Origin: Bullera alba
Taxonomy: Eukaryota; Basidiomycota; Tremellomycetes; Tremellales; Bulleraceae
Assembly (NCBI GenBank): GCA_001600095.1
Contig: BCIX01000002.1
Span: 1,984,001-2,048,000 of the forward strand
DNA length: 64,000 nucleotides
Direction of reading: 5' to 3'
Part shown: positions 44,507 to 59,721 of the stretch, one piece after another
Position numbering within the stretch: the stretch's first letter is position 1
Layout: each line of letters opens with the position of its first letter
The notes under the pieces: generated by a model
Told to the model about the DNA's origin: nothing
The model's input: the letters and a program-made list of their open reading frames with translations, nothing else
Database searches by the model: none
Program-made: the position numbers and the translations under genes

Positions 44507-46048
44507 ATGTCTTTCGCCAGATCCACCGCTACCGCCGCCCGAGCCGCTACAAAGGCCGCCGCCCCAGCGAAGAGGAACCTCTCCCTCCTCGCTAAAGCCG
44601 CCCCAAGGTCCGTTGCCCTTAACAACGCCGTCCGAGCTGCCGGTGTCCGAGGTGTCAAGACGCTCGACTTTGCCGGTACCAAGGAGGTCGTCTACGAGCG
44701 AGCCGACTGGCCAAACTCGAAGCTGCAAGAGTGAGTACGCGTCCTGGAGTAGCCTGGGAATCGTGGAGCGCGTGAGAACGTGGCTGTCTGGGATTCCGGA
44801 GCCGTACCCTGATTTGGCCTACCGTATGTTGGTGACCTTGGCTAACTCACCTTCCATAGGTACTTCAAGGATGACACTCTTGCCATGATCGGCTACGGCT
44901 CCCAGGGTCACGGCCAATCCCTCAACGCCCGAGACAACGGTGTCAAAGTCATCGTCGGTGTCCGAAAGGGCGGTGAGTCCTGGAAGCAGGCTCAGGAGGA
45001 CGGATGGGTCCCAGGAGAGACCCTCTTCGACATCCCAGAGGCCATCAACAGGGGCACCATCATCATGAACCTGCTCTCCGACGCCGCCCAGTCGCAGACC
45101 TGGTCCGAGATCGCTCCTTTGATCACCAAGGGCAAGACCCTCTACTTCGCCCACGGTTTCTCCGTCGTCTACGCCGAGGACGTGAGTTGTCCCGTTCTTG
45201 ACAACAGTGACATTGCTGACTGGTCCTCCAGACCAAGGTCGTCCCACCCAAGGACGTTGACGTCATCCTCGTCGCCCCCAAGGGTTCCGGACGAACCGTC
45301 CGAACCCTTTTCCTCGAGGGCCGAGGTATCAACTCGTCCATCGCCGTCTACCAGGACGTCACCGGCAAGGCCAAGGAGAAGGCCGTCGCTCTCGGTATCG
45401 CCGTCGGTTCCGGTTACGTCTACGAGACCACCTTCGAGAAGGAGGTCTTCTCTGACCTTTACGGAGAGAGAGGTGTCCTCATGGGTGGTATCCAGGGAAT
45501 GTTCCTCGCTCAGGTTGGTCAGACTTGGTGGACACGTGGAATGTGTCGCTGACCTTGGATCCAGTACGAGGTCCTCCGAAAGAACGGCCACTCCCCGTCC
45601 GAGGCCTTCAACGAGACCGTTGAGGAGGCTACTCAGTCTCTGTTCCCTCTGATCGGCAAATACGGTATGGACTACATGTACAACGCGTGCTCCACCACCG
45701 CCCGACGAGGTGCTCTTGACTGGGCCCCCAAGTTCAAGGAGTGAGTGCTCTAGTGGTCTGGAAATAAGGGCAGCATGTTGACTCGTACAGGGCCAACCTT
45801 CCCGTGTTCGAGGCCCTTTACAAGTCCGTCAAGGACGGTTCCGAGACCCGACGATCGCTCGAGTTCAACTCGAGAAAGACGTACCGAGAGGACCTCCAGA
45901 AGGAGCTCGACGAGATCGACAACCAGGAGATCTGGAGAGCAGGCAAGACCGTTCGAGGTCTCAGGGTGAGTTTACCTAATGCTGCAACATACTATTGCGG
46001 AAGCTGACCTTTGCAACCTAGCCCGACGCCAACAAAGACGACCTCTAA
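44507..46048 (+). CDS. ILV5: Ketol-acid reductoisomerase, mitochondrial
   Basis: Six exons (44507-44730, 44860-45181, 45232-45513, 45565-45740, 45791-45965, 46022-46048) close to 401 aa (yeast Ilv5: 395). The first ~50 residues are an Arg/Ala-rich mitochondrial presequence (MSFARSTATAARAATKAAA). The NADPH-binding Rossmann fold has MIGYGSQGHGQSLNARD. The catalytic region has HGFSVVYAED, GSGRTVRTLFLEGRGIN, FEKEVFSDLYGERGVLMGG (metal-binding Asp and Glu) and TEEATQSLFPLIGKYGMDYMY-type helices. It performs the second step of valine and isoleucine synthesis in the mitochondrial matrix. Codon use is strongly biased to C-ending codons, as expected of a highly expressed gene. Confidence 0.97.
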
Positions 46049-46709
46049 ACAGACTCTTTTATCCGTTGTCTAGTCATTGCTCGTTGTTTCCACTACCATC
46101 AATCCCTTTCCTTACCCCAAACCCCGCCTGAAAAGACAAAAAGCTTCGATGAAGCGTACAGTAACGATCAGCCTTACCTTTCATTGTCAGACACTCTGCC
46201 ATTCTGGAGATTATGCATGTGCTATCGGGATCACATTGGGGGATGGAGGCGCTGCCGGAGGTTGCCTGAGTTTCATAATTGTGCTAGTAGTGGCTTCACC
46301 CTGCTTCACCCTGGCTCTCCCTGGTTTACACAGCTTCGCACGCTCTCACCCGCCCGCCGCCGGACTCCACCAACTCGCTTGGGCACTGGCACCCCGGGAC
46401 TACAGAGGACTACCCACTGACTACCCCAGTGGTCGCGCTGACATGATCAGGTGGTACTAGCTGGCGCAGGGAGGCGCTGATCTAGATGGATCTAACTCTC
46501 TCGCACATCTCGCCTACAACACAGAGACGCGACTTCTCTCCAACTCAATGACCTTTGAAAGAGTGCTACAAGCAAGTGCATGTGGGTCGTCGAGAATTAT
46601 AAGTAGTACAAAGCGATACATATATATCAGGTAGTCAGGCGTCTTCCCCAACGAGACCACGAATCTATCCTCTACAAAGCGACTTGAGGTCACCCGATGC
46701 CCCATGTAG
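46049..46709. other. Convergent intergenic region with 10-bp repeats
   Basis: This 661-bp region lies between ILV5 and the single-TM protein. It holds the 10-bp duplications TGGCTTCACC/CTGCTTCACC/CTGGCTCTCC at 46291-46320 and GGACTACAGA/GGACTACCCA at about 46397-46416. No gene was recognised. Confidence 0.5.
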
Positions 46710-48856
46710 TTATCGAGGCGCCGCTCCAGGCGGCAGCCTTGACGACATTCCCAGCGACGCTGTGCTGCCTGTCGTGCCCAGGCCGAGACCGCTGTTCCTG
46801 CCATTACTCTCCGATTCCCACTCCGGTTTATACAGCGGAGGCAGCTCTTCCACCTCTGGAGGTGGTTCTCGATCCTGTGGTGAATCCTCGTCGTCCTCGT
46901 CATCCAGAGGGATCCGGCCGGCATCTTCATGTCGCCTGAATCCGCCAGAGGGCGCTTCGTGTCGAGGCAACCGGGATCCAAAACCCGCAGCCTGGTTGTT
47001 CCGTGGTTGCGATGATCCAGGTGAGGGCACTCTGTCAGGATTGGCGGTAGACAAGGCTGCTGCCATTTGCGCTTTGGTCTGGGGCTGATTCCCAATACCG
47101 GGCAAACGAGGGTGTGAGGTGTTGTTGACTTGCAAAGTGGCCAAATCGGGCGACACGGGCGAAAAGTTCATAGAGGGGAAAGGCGAGACATCTGTCGATA
47201 GTGTCAATGGTTGATTCGATGAGATCGAATATGTGCCCAATGAGGAGTCTCGACTGTGACCTCGATCTTGTCGACCGAATGGCGCTACGGGCGGCAGTGC
47301 TAGATCGGCGTCTTCGGGAGGAAACTCGAAGGGACCATTGCCAAGACCACTGTTTCGAGTGACGGGCGAGTGTGTGTCCCAGAACGGCGATATCGATTGC
47401 ATGTCGAGCGTGTCGTCTGTACTTGAGCGATTGGCCAATGTCTCACCCCCACGAGACCTGGACGTCAGGCTGAGTCGGTTGGCGAGTGAGTTCCTGCGCT
47501 GGGCTTCGTGTAGGGAGGTCGGATGATCACCACCCTCGTGCTCCGGGTCGGCAAGTAGGTCCACGCTGCCGGGTTTCACCTGGCGCTCCTCCTTCATCTG
47601 TCTTCGGTGCGAGATCAACGCCATCAACTGTCGTCGGCAGCAGAACCACAGCAGAGCGGCTTGTAAGGCTAAAACCACGACGACAGCTGATATGGCAATG
47701 CCGACGATGGCTCCAGTAGATAGTCTGAAAGAGCGCTGATTAGCAGTAGATCTCGACATTAAGTGAGATGTTACCTACCCAGCAGCGCCCGCAGGTCGGG
47801 CTGTGGTGATCGCTGTAATGGTCCTCACTGCGCCTGTATTCGTCCCCGTGCGCGTGCTCGTACGTGTTCCGGTGGTCGAGCTTGGGCTGTCTTCGCTCAG
47901 ACAATAGTTGTTCCCGGGCCCAACGGTGAATAGTTGTGAGGAACCTCCGGTACCTCGGGGTCCGTTGTTGAACGCAGCCAGGATGAATTCGGTGCCAGCG
48001 GCGATATTGGTGTTCCACACTGAAGCTCGCGATCAGTCTGGGTCTCCCTCTATGTCCCTTATGAGCGACTCACGCAGGGAATTCGAATCGGTTGCGGACC
48101 AGAGTTGGAAGATCTGCCCTCCGGGAATGACCCCGAGGATGACTACAGGGTCGACTGCGGTGTCGTCCCAGTACACATTCACCATATCACATTGCTGTCA
48201 AGGCGGGATCAGCTTGACTCAAGTTGGATAGTGCGATACTCACGTTGACGGATGTTGCATTCAGGTAGAAGCTGCGCAACACTTGTCAGCTCGAGCTGCA
48301 TGATCTTGGTCTGGGGACTCACAGGAAGTCATTCTCCTCAGCTCTGAGTGTGCACGCGGACGATCCTTCCGCCGCAGCCACGCGATACAGAGGGGAAACG
48401 CCACCAGTCTGTGCTCTATCAGTACACAATGTAACCTGAGGAAGGTGACAGTGCTCACTCCTGTTCCCGTGGAATCAGACATCAAGGCGGTGAACTGAGT
48501 GCCGGCGGGGTCTGATGCCTCTGTCAGCGAATTACCACCTTGTGCCCTCTGCGGCTTCGCTCACAATTGACTGTCCAGGCATACGAGCCAGACTGCGAGG
48601 ACACTGTCCAGGTCGACTCTGGCAGTGTGATGTTCGCGGGGTAATCGAAAGCCGGCTAGGAGTGAAGACCATGTCAGTCGTTTGCGCGATCTCGATCCGC
48701 TTATCAACTCACGATGATGGTGAGCCGGAAGGGCGGACTGCCTCCCTCCCATCTAACGTTGACAACGCCGCATTGCGTAGGGTCCCGGTCGAAAGTGAAG
48801 CTGAAGCCAAGGGCAGCGGGTACGCATAGCGCCCCGATCAACAAGGACAGCAGCAT
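46710..48856 (-). CDS. Single-pass surface protein with Ser/Thr-rich stalk
   Basis: The multi-exon gene starts with a signal peptide (MLLSLLIGALCVPAALG). The extracellular part has two similar modules that begin with a Cys-containing 'F/YxxDxxxQC..VxVxW' pattern: FTFDRDPTQCGVVNVRWEGG, and NATSVNQCDMVNVYWDD. A Ser/Thr-rich stalk (TGTRTSTRTGTNTG) and one membrane helix (GAIVGIAISAVVVVLALQAALLWFCC) follow. The long cytosolic tail (about 300 aa) is Ser/Pro-rich and acidic. This is a common basidiomycete layout, formally like yeast wall sensors (Mid2/Wsc), but sequence similarity is only architectural. Role unknown. Confidence 0.75.
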
Positions 48857-49804
48857 CGGTGTGCGACTGTGTGCGATCAAATGTATGGGTTTCGATGATC
48901 GAGGTCTTCCTCAAAACAGCATCTAGCGGTTGATCGAAAGGGAACTTGTTGCGACTTGCGATCGTTGAGGTCTTGCGGCGCGTGCAGACTCCGGCCTCCA
49001 CAGAGAGAGATGGATGGACAACTCGAGTACGGTAGTCGCTATCGCGCTATCGTCGGTCAACGGTACGCCGGTCGTCGTACGTCGTTATGGGTTGATGTCG
49101 ACGTTGCCGCGGGCCGTGTATCCTCCTTCTCCTTTGTGCGTCGTAGTAGTTTCTGATTTACCAGACTTTACTCCCTTTGCGGTTGTTATGCTGTCATCTA
49201 ATGAGGTGATCCGGGACAGATGCGATCGACAAGGTCGCCAAGCCCGCCGAGCTTAATTGTCCGTACGTGCCGGTCAGCAGTTGATACGAGCGGCAATGGT
49301 GGAACGATGGGCAGCTCGATGTGAAAGCTGACCTCGATGGTGAAGTGGAAGAAGAAGACGCATCCATCACCTGTTAATAAGTATCCTCACCGAGACTAGG
49401 ACGGGACGAGTGTGCACAGCAAGAGCGAAAACCAAAAGTCAAGGGACTTTGTTTGAGATGCATCGTGCCTTGCCGCTAGTCCGTCCGGTGACTAAAGGGG
49501 GAACAATCTGAAACGAGGCCAAAAGGCATGGCGCAACGCGGATGGACTCGGATCTGGTGGAGGTCATCCGCGCGGGTAAGCTGATTGAATGTGGATGTGG
49601 CGGAGTAGTTCATCATCGCCACGTTCATACTGAGACCAGGGAGGGGTCTCCTCAACTGAGCTTGAGAAGGCTTGGGACTTGTGCACATGATGGCCCGGTG
49701 CAGGAGACCCGGCTGCCAGCTTTGGCAGCCAGGTGAGACAGGTGCCACAGGAACCAGCTTTAAGGGTATATAGTCAACAAAAATCCGTTCTAACATCAAT
49801 TACA
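48857..49804. other. Gene-free stretch upstream of the tRNA
   Basis: Nothing gene-like was seen. TATATA lies at 49767-49772, 33-38 bp before the tRNA. Confidence 0.5.
49767..49772 (+). promoter_or_regulatory. TATA element upstream of tRNA-Gly
   Basis: TATATA lies 33-38 bp before the mature tRNA 5' end, the position of the TATA boxes used by RNA polymerase III at fission yeast tRNA genes. Confidence 0.45.
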
Positions 49805-49901
49805 ACACCGTTGGTGAAACGGTATCATGCATCGTTGCCACTAGCACTCCTCCAAGAGTGTCGGATTCGATGCGGCAAGGGTTCGACTCCCTTACGGTGT
49901 A
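49805..49901 (+). tRNA. tRNA-Gly (anticodon GCC) with a 26-nt intron
   Basis: The full cloverleaf folds. The acceptor stem ACACCGT (49805-49811) pairs perfectly with ACGGTGT (49894-49900), and the discriminator is A. The D arm is GTGA/TCAT with a GG-containing loop. The anticodon stem is CATCG/CGATG (49830-49834, 49868-49872), and its loop is TT-GCC-A followed by T after the intron. The T arm is AAGGG-TTCGACT-CCCTT. The intron (49841-49866) sits at the canonical 37/38 position. A TTCTTTTTGTCTTTTT terminator follows. The A1-U72 first pair is unusual for a tRNA-Gly, which normally starts with G; the GCC anticodon and the TTGCCAT loop support glycine. Confidence 0.88.
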
Positions 49902-49902
49902 A

Positions 49903-49918
49903 TTCTTTTTGTCTTTTT
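49903..49918 (+). terminator. Pol III T-run terminator
   Basis: TTCTTTTTGTCTTTTT begins directly after the tRNA discriminator base and flanking A. Confidence 0.75.
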
Positions 49919-50883
49919 GGTCTCTGTGTCGATACCTGACCATTGGGCTTGTCTGCGCTGCGATAGGACGACTGTGGCGACCGCTAGAGGGTTTTGAGTG
50001 CAGGGGCGGGAGGAGGTTTTTCCGTTTGTGCGGGTGGCAAATTGGGCGCGGGAATTTGTTTTTGGGAATTTGATCCCGCGGCGGATGTCACGGTGAGCGC
50101 GAGTGGGGGAAGGTGGGGTAGGTGCGCAGGGCTGGCCGTGCAAGATGCTGGTTGGCGGTAGTCCTGCTGGCTGTACATCTTCACTTCACCTCGGAAGCCA
50201 CACCCGAGGGGGTTCGTTCCTGCGCACATATGTCATGTTCTTGGCTGTACGAACGGGAGCGGTGGATCGTGACCGCATCCCGAAAGCTCGAGCGCTGCGT
50301 ATAAGTATTAATATTTGCCACTCGTCCTCTAAGTCCAGCGTACTCGTATTGCCCTCTGGACAGTCCCTGCTATTGTGTGTGACAGCTATGAAGGGAATTG
50401 GCCGGAGCACGACCAGAATACGAGTAGCAGTGTAGGCTCAATCGTTGTGTGATGGCCATGCTCCCTGTTATTTGTCGGCGGCAAGCAATTAGCACTTAGC
50501 AGCCAGGAGGCTCTGTGACTGCACTCCAAGGGGTTCCCGTCCCGAGCTCCTTTAGCCGCAAGTCGGAGTTCCACTTCGAACAGTAAACGGCCGCTGAGTC
50601 CTAGCCGAGCGTACAGTCACAAATCGATCTCGCGAGCGCCTCGTACGTGAGTATCGTGCGTCTCAATTTCACAAGAGATGTCTCCCGCTTTCTTCAGCTC
50701 ATGTCACCATGTGCAATCGAGTGTGCGCAACTGCTGGCCAACAGGTCGTAATGACTGTGATGTCTCATCGTCGCTTCGGCATCCTGGTATGTACATGCAG
50801 ATACTTATAAGTCACGGCAGCACTCGTCACTCAAGCTAAGTCCGAAACCTCGATGGCGACGTCACCACTCCTGATTGACTCTC
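49919..50883. other. Intergenic region, no gene seen
   Basis: This ~965-bp region lies between the tRNA and the ALA1 stop codon. Short open frames only; no recognisable element. Confidence 0.5.
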
Positions 50884-54519
<3,636 letters not shown>

Positions 54520-54563
54520 ATACCGGTGTGATGAGGGATTGTTGCTGTAGATCCAGCTTCAAG

Positions 54564-54570
54564 GCTTTAT
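54564..54570 (-). promoter_or_regulatory. TATA box of ALA1
   Basis: TATAAAG lies 45 bp before the upstream ATG at 54519. Initiation scattered over the usual range would produce transcripts both with and without the first ATG. Confidence 0.5.
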
Positions 54571-55070
54571 ACTTTCCCCTTTTTCTTGGCCGATCCGACT
54601 GGTGAGATCGAGTCGATTTATGAAAGGAGGTGGACAGCGTGCTAGTAGTCGTTGTCAACGTTGAATGGATCGTCGTCAACGGTGCGAGTCGGTCAGAAAT
54701 TCGGCTCTACGCGAACTCGGTTGGTGCATCGATTTGATCCCGTCGACATGGAGGGACATCGATCTAGCGCCCTGACTTTAACATGACTCCTACCTTCATG
54801 CTTCTTGTACCAGCTACCGAGACTGCCGACGCGGCACCGCATGGAGCGACAGGCCATATCCCGCGATCCGACTGATCCAGGACTGATGGCAATACCGGTA
54901 GCGCCTCACTTGCAATCTGGCCCGCTCGAACCGAATCTGAAACGAGTTGTCAGACGAGACTGCGATATGCGATCTATACCGTACTAACGAGCTCTAGAGC
55001 CGCAAGTAAAGGTGTCACGTTCGGTCACGTAGGATGAGCTGCATGTATTGACTGCAGAATCGTCTTCTTT

Positions 55071-55076
55071 ATATAG
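55071..55076 (+). promoter_or_regulatory. TATA box of the 55.1-kb 4-TM gene
   Basis: TATATA lies 54 bp upstream of ATG 55130. Confidence 0.5.
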
Positions 55077-55129
55077 CAGACCACCAGATCACCAAACAGT
55101 CGACAGAGATCAACATCATCCGCCTCACC

Positions 55130-56475
55130 ATGCTACAGATCTTGCATCAGTTCCTACCTGGGTCGCTTACATCGGCAGTGAGTACCAGGTCCGTTCGATT
55201 TTGAGCGCGCTGAAATTCTGTAAAGGTGGTCAATGCCACCCTCGCCATTGGGACCTGTTGCCTAGTCATGGTAGCACAGCCGGGCAGCTTTGTGTCACTC
55301 TTCATCCTATCTTTCGCCTCGTTTAGCGCATATCTTCCGGTAATAGGACTGCTGGCAGACAAGGAGAGAAGAAAGTACGCGTCTTCAGTGTCATATCTCG
55401 CTGACCATCGTCAGGTCCGACAAAACGCGGCATGTAAAGTGTAGAGGGATCGACTTGGCCAAGAACCAGTTCATCTTGACTTTTCTGCATGGGATCATCT
55501 GGACTGGTGAGGCCTCAGCTCCTTTATACCGATGTGCTTGTGGAGCTGACTCTTCCTAAAGTGTTCATAGGCGTCTTCATGGCGGACCTGGTCAAACTCC
55601 CGATGTCCTTCACGTGCCCCTCTAAGCAATGTGTCACCTATACCCTTGCCATGACGGTTGCCTACTTCAACCTATTCGTCATCTGCGCACAGCTGGCCGC
55701 GCTCACCGAGATTGTGTGCCAAGTTCAGTCCTGTCCGGCACGCGTCCTGGCAGATCGGACTTTGGGTCATATCCTCCGCAAGTCGATCTCTCAGCTCATC
55801 TCCCTGCGACAAGAAGGCAAACGGGTCAAGGCGATGGGCATGGAGACTCAGAGTCCAGAGCGGGGCGAAGTGAGGCACATGACCGAGACGACACGGGATC
55901 TCGTTCTAGCGGATATCAACCTTGCCGAGCCGAGGGACGAGGATAGAAATAGGAGACGAAGGACTAGGACGACTTCGGGCAACGGCACCATTACCAACAA
56001 AAGCAGACACCATAGGAGCATTACCCTTGGCGATCTGGCAGCGGTCGTGCAATATGATTCCCAGGGCGGAGCTCGGAATCCATTCAGTGGGACTCGAAAT
56101 CCATTCAGTGATTCCGAAAAGGTACACCAGCAGGAAGATCATTCGGCCGATCTATATGGAATGATACCAACGGCGAGGAGGGTAGCCGCACTCAAATCAG
56201 GTCAACCCAAAACACCTCCCAACTTCAGTCGACCCACTTCGCCTTACAGCACCTACTCGTACAACTCGGGCTTGCGAGCCATCTCTCCCGCCCAACCGGA
56301 ATCATTCATCATGCCATACACTCCGATGTCCATTCTTCAATCTCCTGAATCCAGGTACTCGACCTACTCCCGATGGTCGGCGGACGTCACCCCGACATCG
56401 AGGCATAGCAAGGTTGAGATGGAAGGGTCTCCGGATTCCCTCGTGGGCGAGACGGTCAAGACGCCAACGGGCTAG
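55130..56475 (+). CDS. Four-TM membrane protein with long cytosolic tail
   Basis: Four exons (55130-55177, 55226-55374, 55415-55506, 55562-56475) close to 400 aa. Four hydrophobic segments lie in the first ~170 residues: TLAIGTCCLVMVAQ, FVSLFILSFASFSAYLPVIGLL, FILTFLHGIIWTVFIGVFMADLV and VTYTLAMTVAYFNLFVICAQLA. The spacing resembles MARVEL-type proteins. The remaining ~230 residues are a polar tail with Arg-rich (RNRRRRTRT) and Ser/Pro/Tyr-rich stretches and a local duplication RNPFSGT/RNPFSDS. NPF is an EH-domain ligand motif, so contact with the endocytic machinery is conceivable. Function unknown. Confidence 0.78.
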
Positions 56476-56634
56476 ACCGACAGGGCTGCACCTGGGCATG
56501 GATTACAATCGGCTGTATCAACGTCTCGACCCATTGTTATAACCGAATACGTGTCTTTCAGCTTCTTTCTTTGGCTCTATGGATGCACTGGTATGGTAGT
56601 ACTATAAGACAACTTTGGCCGACACGCCCAACTC

Positions 56635-57403
56635 TCACTGACCGACGAGGGAGAGAAGGAGGGAAAAGATGTCCGCGCCAAGCTTGTTGACTAGTATGCC
56701 AATTGATCAGTACCTTTTACCCCACTCTCAGCCATCCTGCTCACCGATATCAAGAACTGGATCAAGGAAGGACGTATCGATGCCGAGATCTGCTAGGATC
56801 TGCAAAGCGGCGTCGGTGAGCTCGCCGTCGATGGTCTGGATGCTCTTGATGAGCGTCGCGAGGGCTTTGTCCAGGGAGGCCAATTCGTCGGAGACGAGAT
56901 CGGCGAGGGAGGGGTCGATAGAGCGGATGACAGAGTCAACAGAGGCGAGGACGTCGGCGAGCAGGGTAGCGAGCTCGTTGTCTCGCTGGGATAGTGCTCT
57001 GCTCAACATGTCAGCAGACGTATGGAATGAGGACCTGGGAATCACTCGCCTCTTTTCCTCGGCCAAAGATCGCTTCCTACCGGTGAGTGTGGCCTTGGCA
57101 GCGGTGACGATATCCTTGGTCAACGGGTCCACGGTCGCCTTGACCTCGTCTACGGTAGTGAATACCGTCGAAGTAGCTGGGACAAGGGTAGTCTTGCAGA
57201 CTGTTAACTTGAAACCACTATTGCCTACTACGATCACTCACCACTTTGGCGCTGAGGTCCGACAGGATGCTATCGAGATCGACCCTCCTCTCCACGGATG
57301 CTCGTCTGACTTCAGTTGACCCCTTGGCTTGGATGATAGGCGCTGGCGCAGCGAGAGCGGCACCAATGAAGGGGACAAGGCAGATGAGGCTGGAGAAGCG
57401 CAT
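56635..57403 (-). CDS. Small secreted helical protein
   Basis: Four exons (57242-57403, 57050-57192, 56745-56998, 56635-56690) close to 204 aa. A signal peptide (MRFSSLICLVPFIGAALA) is followed by a propeptide-like basic segment (RRASVERRVD) and amphipathic helices rich in Leu, Asp, Ala and Thr without cysteines. The pattern is loosely like fungal hydrophobic-surface-binding or cell-wall galactomannoprotein (HsbA) proteins, but I am not certain. Intron 2 uses a GC donor (GCGAGT). The last intron has a TACTGAT branch site, and removing it yields a hydrophobic C-terminus ending LVGQ. If that intron is retained, the protein ends ten residues earlier in GEQDG. A TATA box lies at 57508-57514. Confidence 0.68.
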
Positions 57404-57507
57404 TGTTTGTGAGACGTCGTGATTCTTTGAGGAAGCTGTTCTGAGTGGTAGGCGTTGGTTATTGGCAGTGGACTTGGTGAGAGAAATTAGACACCGGACT
57501 TGGTCAG

Positions 57508-57514
57508 CTTTATA
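57508..57514 (-). promoter_or_regulatory. TATA box of the secreted protein gene
   Basis: TATAAAG lies 105 bp upstream of the start codon at 57403. Confidence 0.5.
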
Positions 57515-58260
57515 CCCTTCGTCTGGGCTGTGCGATCGAACTTGGGGAGCTCGTCCTCAACTAGTCCCAACCCGGCGATTGCTGTAGCTCTTGTCACTAG
57601 GTGAGCACTTCAGCGCTAGAGATCAATAAATTCTATCCATTCATGAACGAGCTCGATCGATGAGCGCCAGTCCCCAGTCCCAGCCAGGCCAGCGCTAGAC
57701 CTACCGTGAAGCCCTTCCTTGTCTGCCTTGGACTTTTCTCACGCAGCCGGGACGGATGTATAGACCGTGACAAGCGTGTTTCGACTAGCATCAAGTATGA
57801 GTGGAGTTGCGTAGATAGCCATGGATTGGTGGTGCTTGGGCAAGCAGGGAGCCGTGAGCGGTCGTTCAGGAGGTAAGGTGTCCCGCTAGTGTTGATGAAG
57901 GAGGGAACCATTGACCATAGCGCCCATCTCCAAACACCGTCATGCTAGCACCTGAACGTTTTCAACGATTCGATTCGTCAAGATAAGTACCGCAGTCCGC
58001 AACACCAATGAGATGGCCAGTGAGTCGACGTCAACAAGATAAGAAGAGGTTGAAACCGTCGAAGATAAGAAACCCGATAGCGAGATAGCAGATTATAGCT
58101 CTTTCCAGATCACTAGCTCGATGCCAAGTTGCACTAAAAAACCCATTTTAGCACGTCATGACTCTTCAGCTTATCAGACCTGCCGCTTGCTGGAACTCCT
58201 CGTCTATGACAGTCTTGCTTCGGCACAGTGAGAGCTATCTGGATGCACATGGTCGTCGCG

Positions 58261-58280
58261 GGTAGTCACCGGTAGTCACC
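58261..58280. repeat. Exact 10-bp tandem duplication
   Basis: GGTAGTCACC twice without mismatch, followed by GG. Confidence 0.9.
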
Positions 58281-58359
58281 GGAACTTGAGATAAGACTAC
58301 GGGACTAGCGACTCGAAGATTCACACCATCAAGTCTAGTGCATCCGCACATACCGGACG

Positions 58360-59721
58360 TTACATACGAGATCCTCCGCTTGCGCCATACCTGAACCTCT
58401 CGGCGCCTTTCCAATTCTCCCCTAGGATCTTGCGGACCTCCGAGTCGGGACCGAAATCGACTGTGTACAGGTCGCCAGAATGAGGCATATCTTTCTGTAT
58501 GTCGCCGTTGAGTCCCGCCATCTTAGAATGCGCTGTGGCGATGTACATGACGTCGAGGTTGGGTCCTACGGCTCGACATCAGCGTATGCCGCACTAACCT
58601 AGTTCATACCGTCTTTAAACTCACCGCCGAAACAAGGGATTGTGGGGCTGAGGGCTTCTTTGCACCGGATGAAGCAGATGATACTGCCGTCTGGCCTGTA
58701 TCCGATAACCCGACTATCCATCCATCTAGCCACCCAGATATTGCCGTTGCCGTCCATGCTGAGACCATCTGGCACACCACGAGTAGGCGTCTTGTCGTCG
58801 GTGGGAGGTGGTGAAACGGCAAATTGACGACGGTTCGAGATCTCTCCTGTCGAGATGTCGTAGTCGAACTGGTCTATCCTGTCGGCATGCGAGTCGATGA
58901 AGTCTGGAAAGATAAGTCAGTCCTTTCAAGTGTCACATCTTCACCTTGAGGAACTCACACATTGTCTTGTGGTCTAGCGACCATCCTATACCGTTCGAAG
59001 TCCCGACTTCTGAGAGGACCTTGGTCATCTTGCCATCTGTATCCAGCCTATAGATCCTGATCAGTACCGTTGGAGATCGTGCCGCACCCGACTAACCTCC
59101 AGAGTTCGCCCTCCCTTGCTTTACCCCTGTGCTCAGGCAGAGCCATAGAACCCGCAAAGTACCTCCCGTCTGGACTGGCGGCGCCGTCATTGAATCTGAC
59201 GAGCTTGCCTGGCGCGTTCCCGAATTGCGGCTTCTGCAAGGTTTCTGAGGACTTCTGTTCCGTTTTCTTAAACGTTTTGGCAAACGGCTCTGTTGGTTCT
59301 GTCTGCGGTAGGATCACCACAGAGTCTTGGATTAGAGCGAGGAACTGCACGCCGGATCAGCGCTGCTTTGCAGGATAGCCCGGAGGCGTTTTGCTCACCC
59401 CTGGCTGGCCCTTTCGTAGAGCTATAGCTGTGACGAACCTGCTCTCAGGATACTTATCCACACTGTACTTCTTCGAAGATGGCTCAAGACTATACCGCAT
59501 CAGGTCTTTATCTGACATACGTCACATATTGCTCACCTGTGGACTTCGGCCTGAGTCAAGTCGACCCAGTGTAAAAGCTGCTTCTTGGAGTCCCACAGGA
59601 TGCCTGATCATAGTCAGTCGGACCGTTCATTGTCAAGATGCCTGTATGATCTTTGCGTACCTTCTCCCAACTCGTTCTGACATTCTAGGAACACTTCAGC
59701 GTCAATGATGGGGATGGACAT
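58360..59721 (-). CDS. SMP-30/gluconolactonase/LRE-like lactonase
   Basis: The multi-exon gene starts MSIPIIDAEVFLECQNELGEG (59721) and stops at 58360. The family features of a six-bladed propeller are visible. The first metal-ligand Glu is in ELGEGILWD, with LHWVDLTQAEVHR after it. RFNDGAASPDGRYFAGSMA supplies the conserved Asn-Asp-Gly. SNGIGWSLDHKTMYFIDS has the second Asn. GVPDGLSMDGNGNIWVARW holds the catalytic/metal Asp (PDGLSxD). Such enzymes hydrolyse sugar lactones or related esters with a divalent metal. No signal peptide was seen, so it is probably cytosolic. The substrate cannot be told. Confidence 0.9.

Larger units (their letters stand above)
54520..55129. other. Divergent promoter ALA1 / 4-TM protein
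   Basis: This region contains TATAAAG on the minus strand (54564-54570) for ALA1 and TATATA at 55071-55076 for the plus-strand gene. Confidence 0.5.
57404..58359. other. Intergenic region with an exact 10-bp duplication
   Basis: This 956-bp region holds TATAAAG (minus strand, 57508-57514) for the secreted protein gene and the exact tandem GGTAGTCACC x2 at 58261-58280. A 92-codon open frame at 57633-57911 (-) has no support. Confidence 0.5.
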
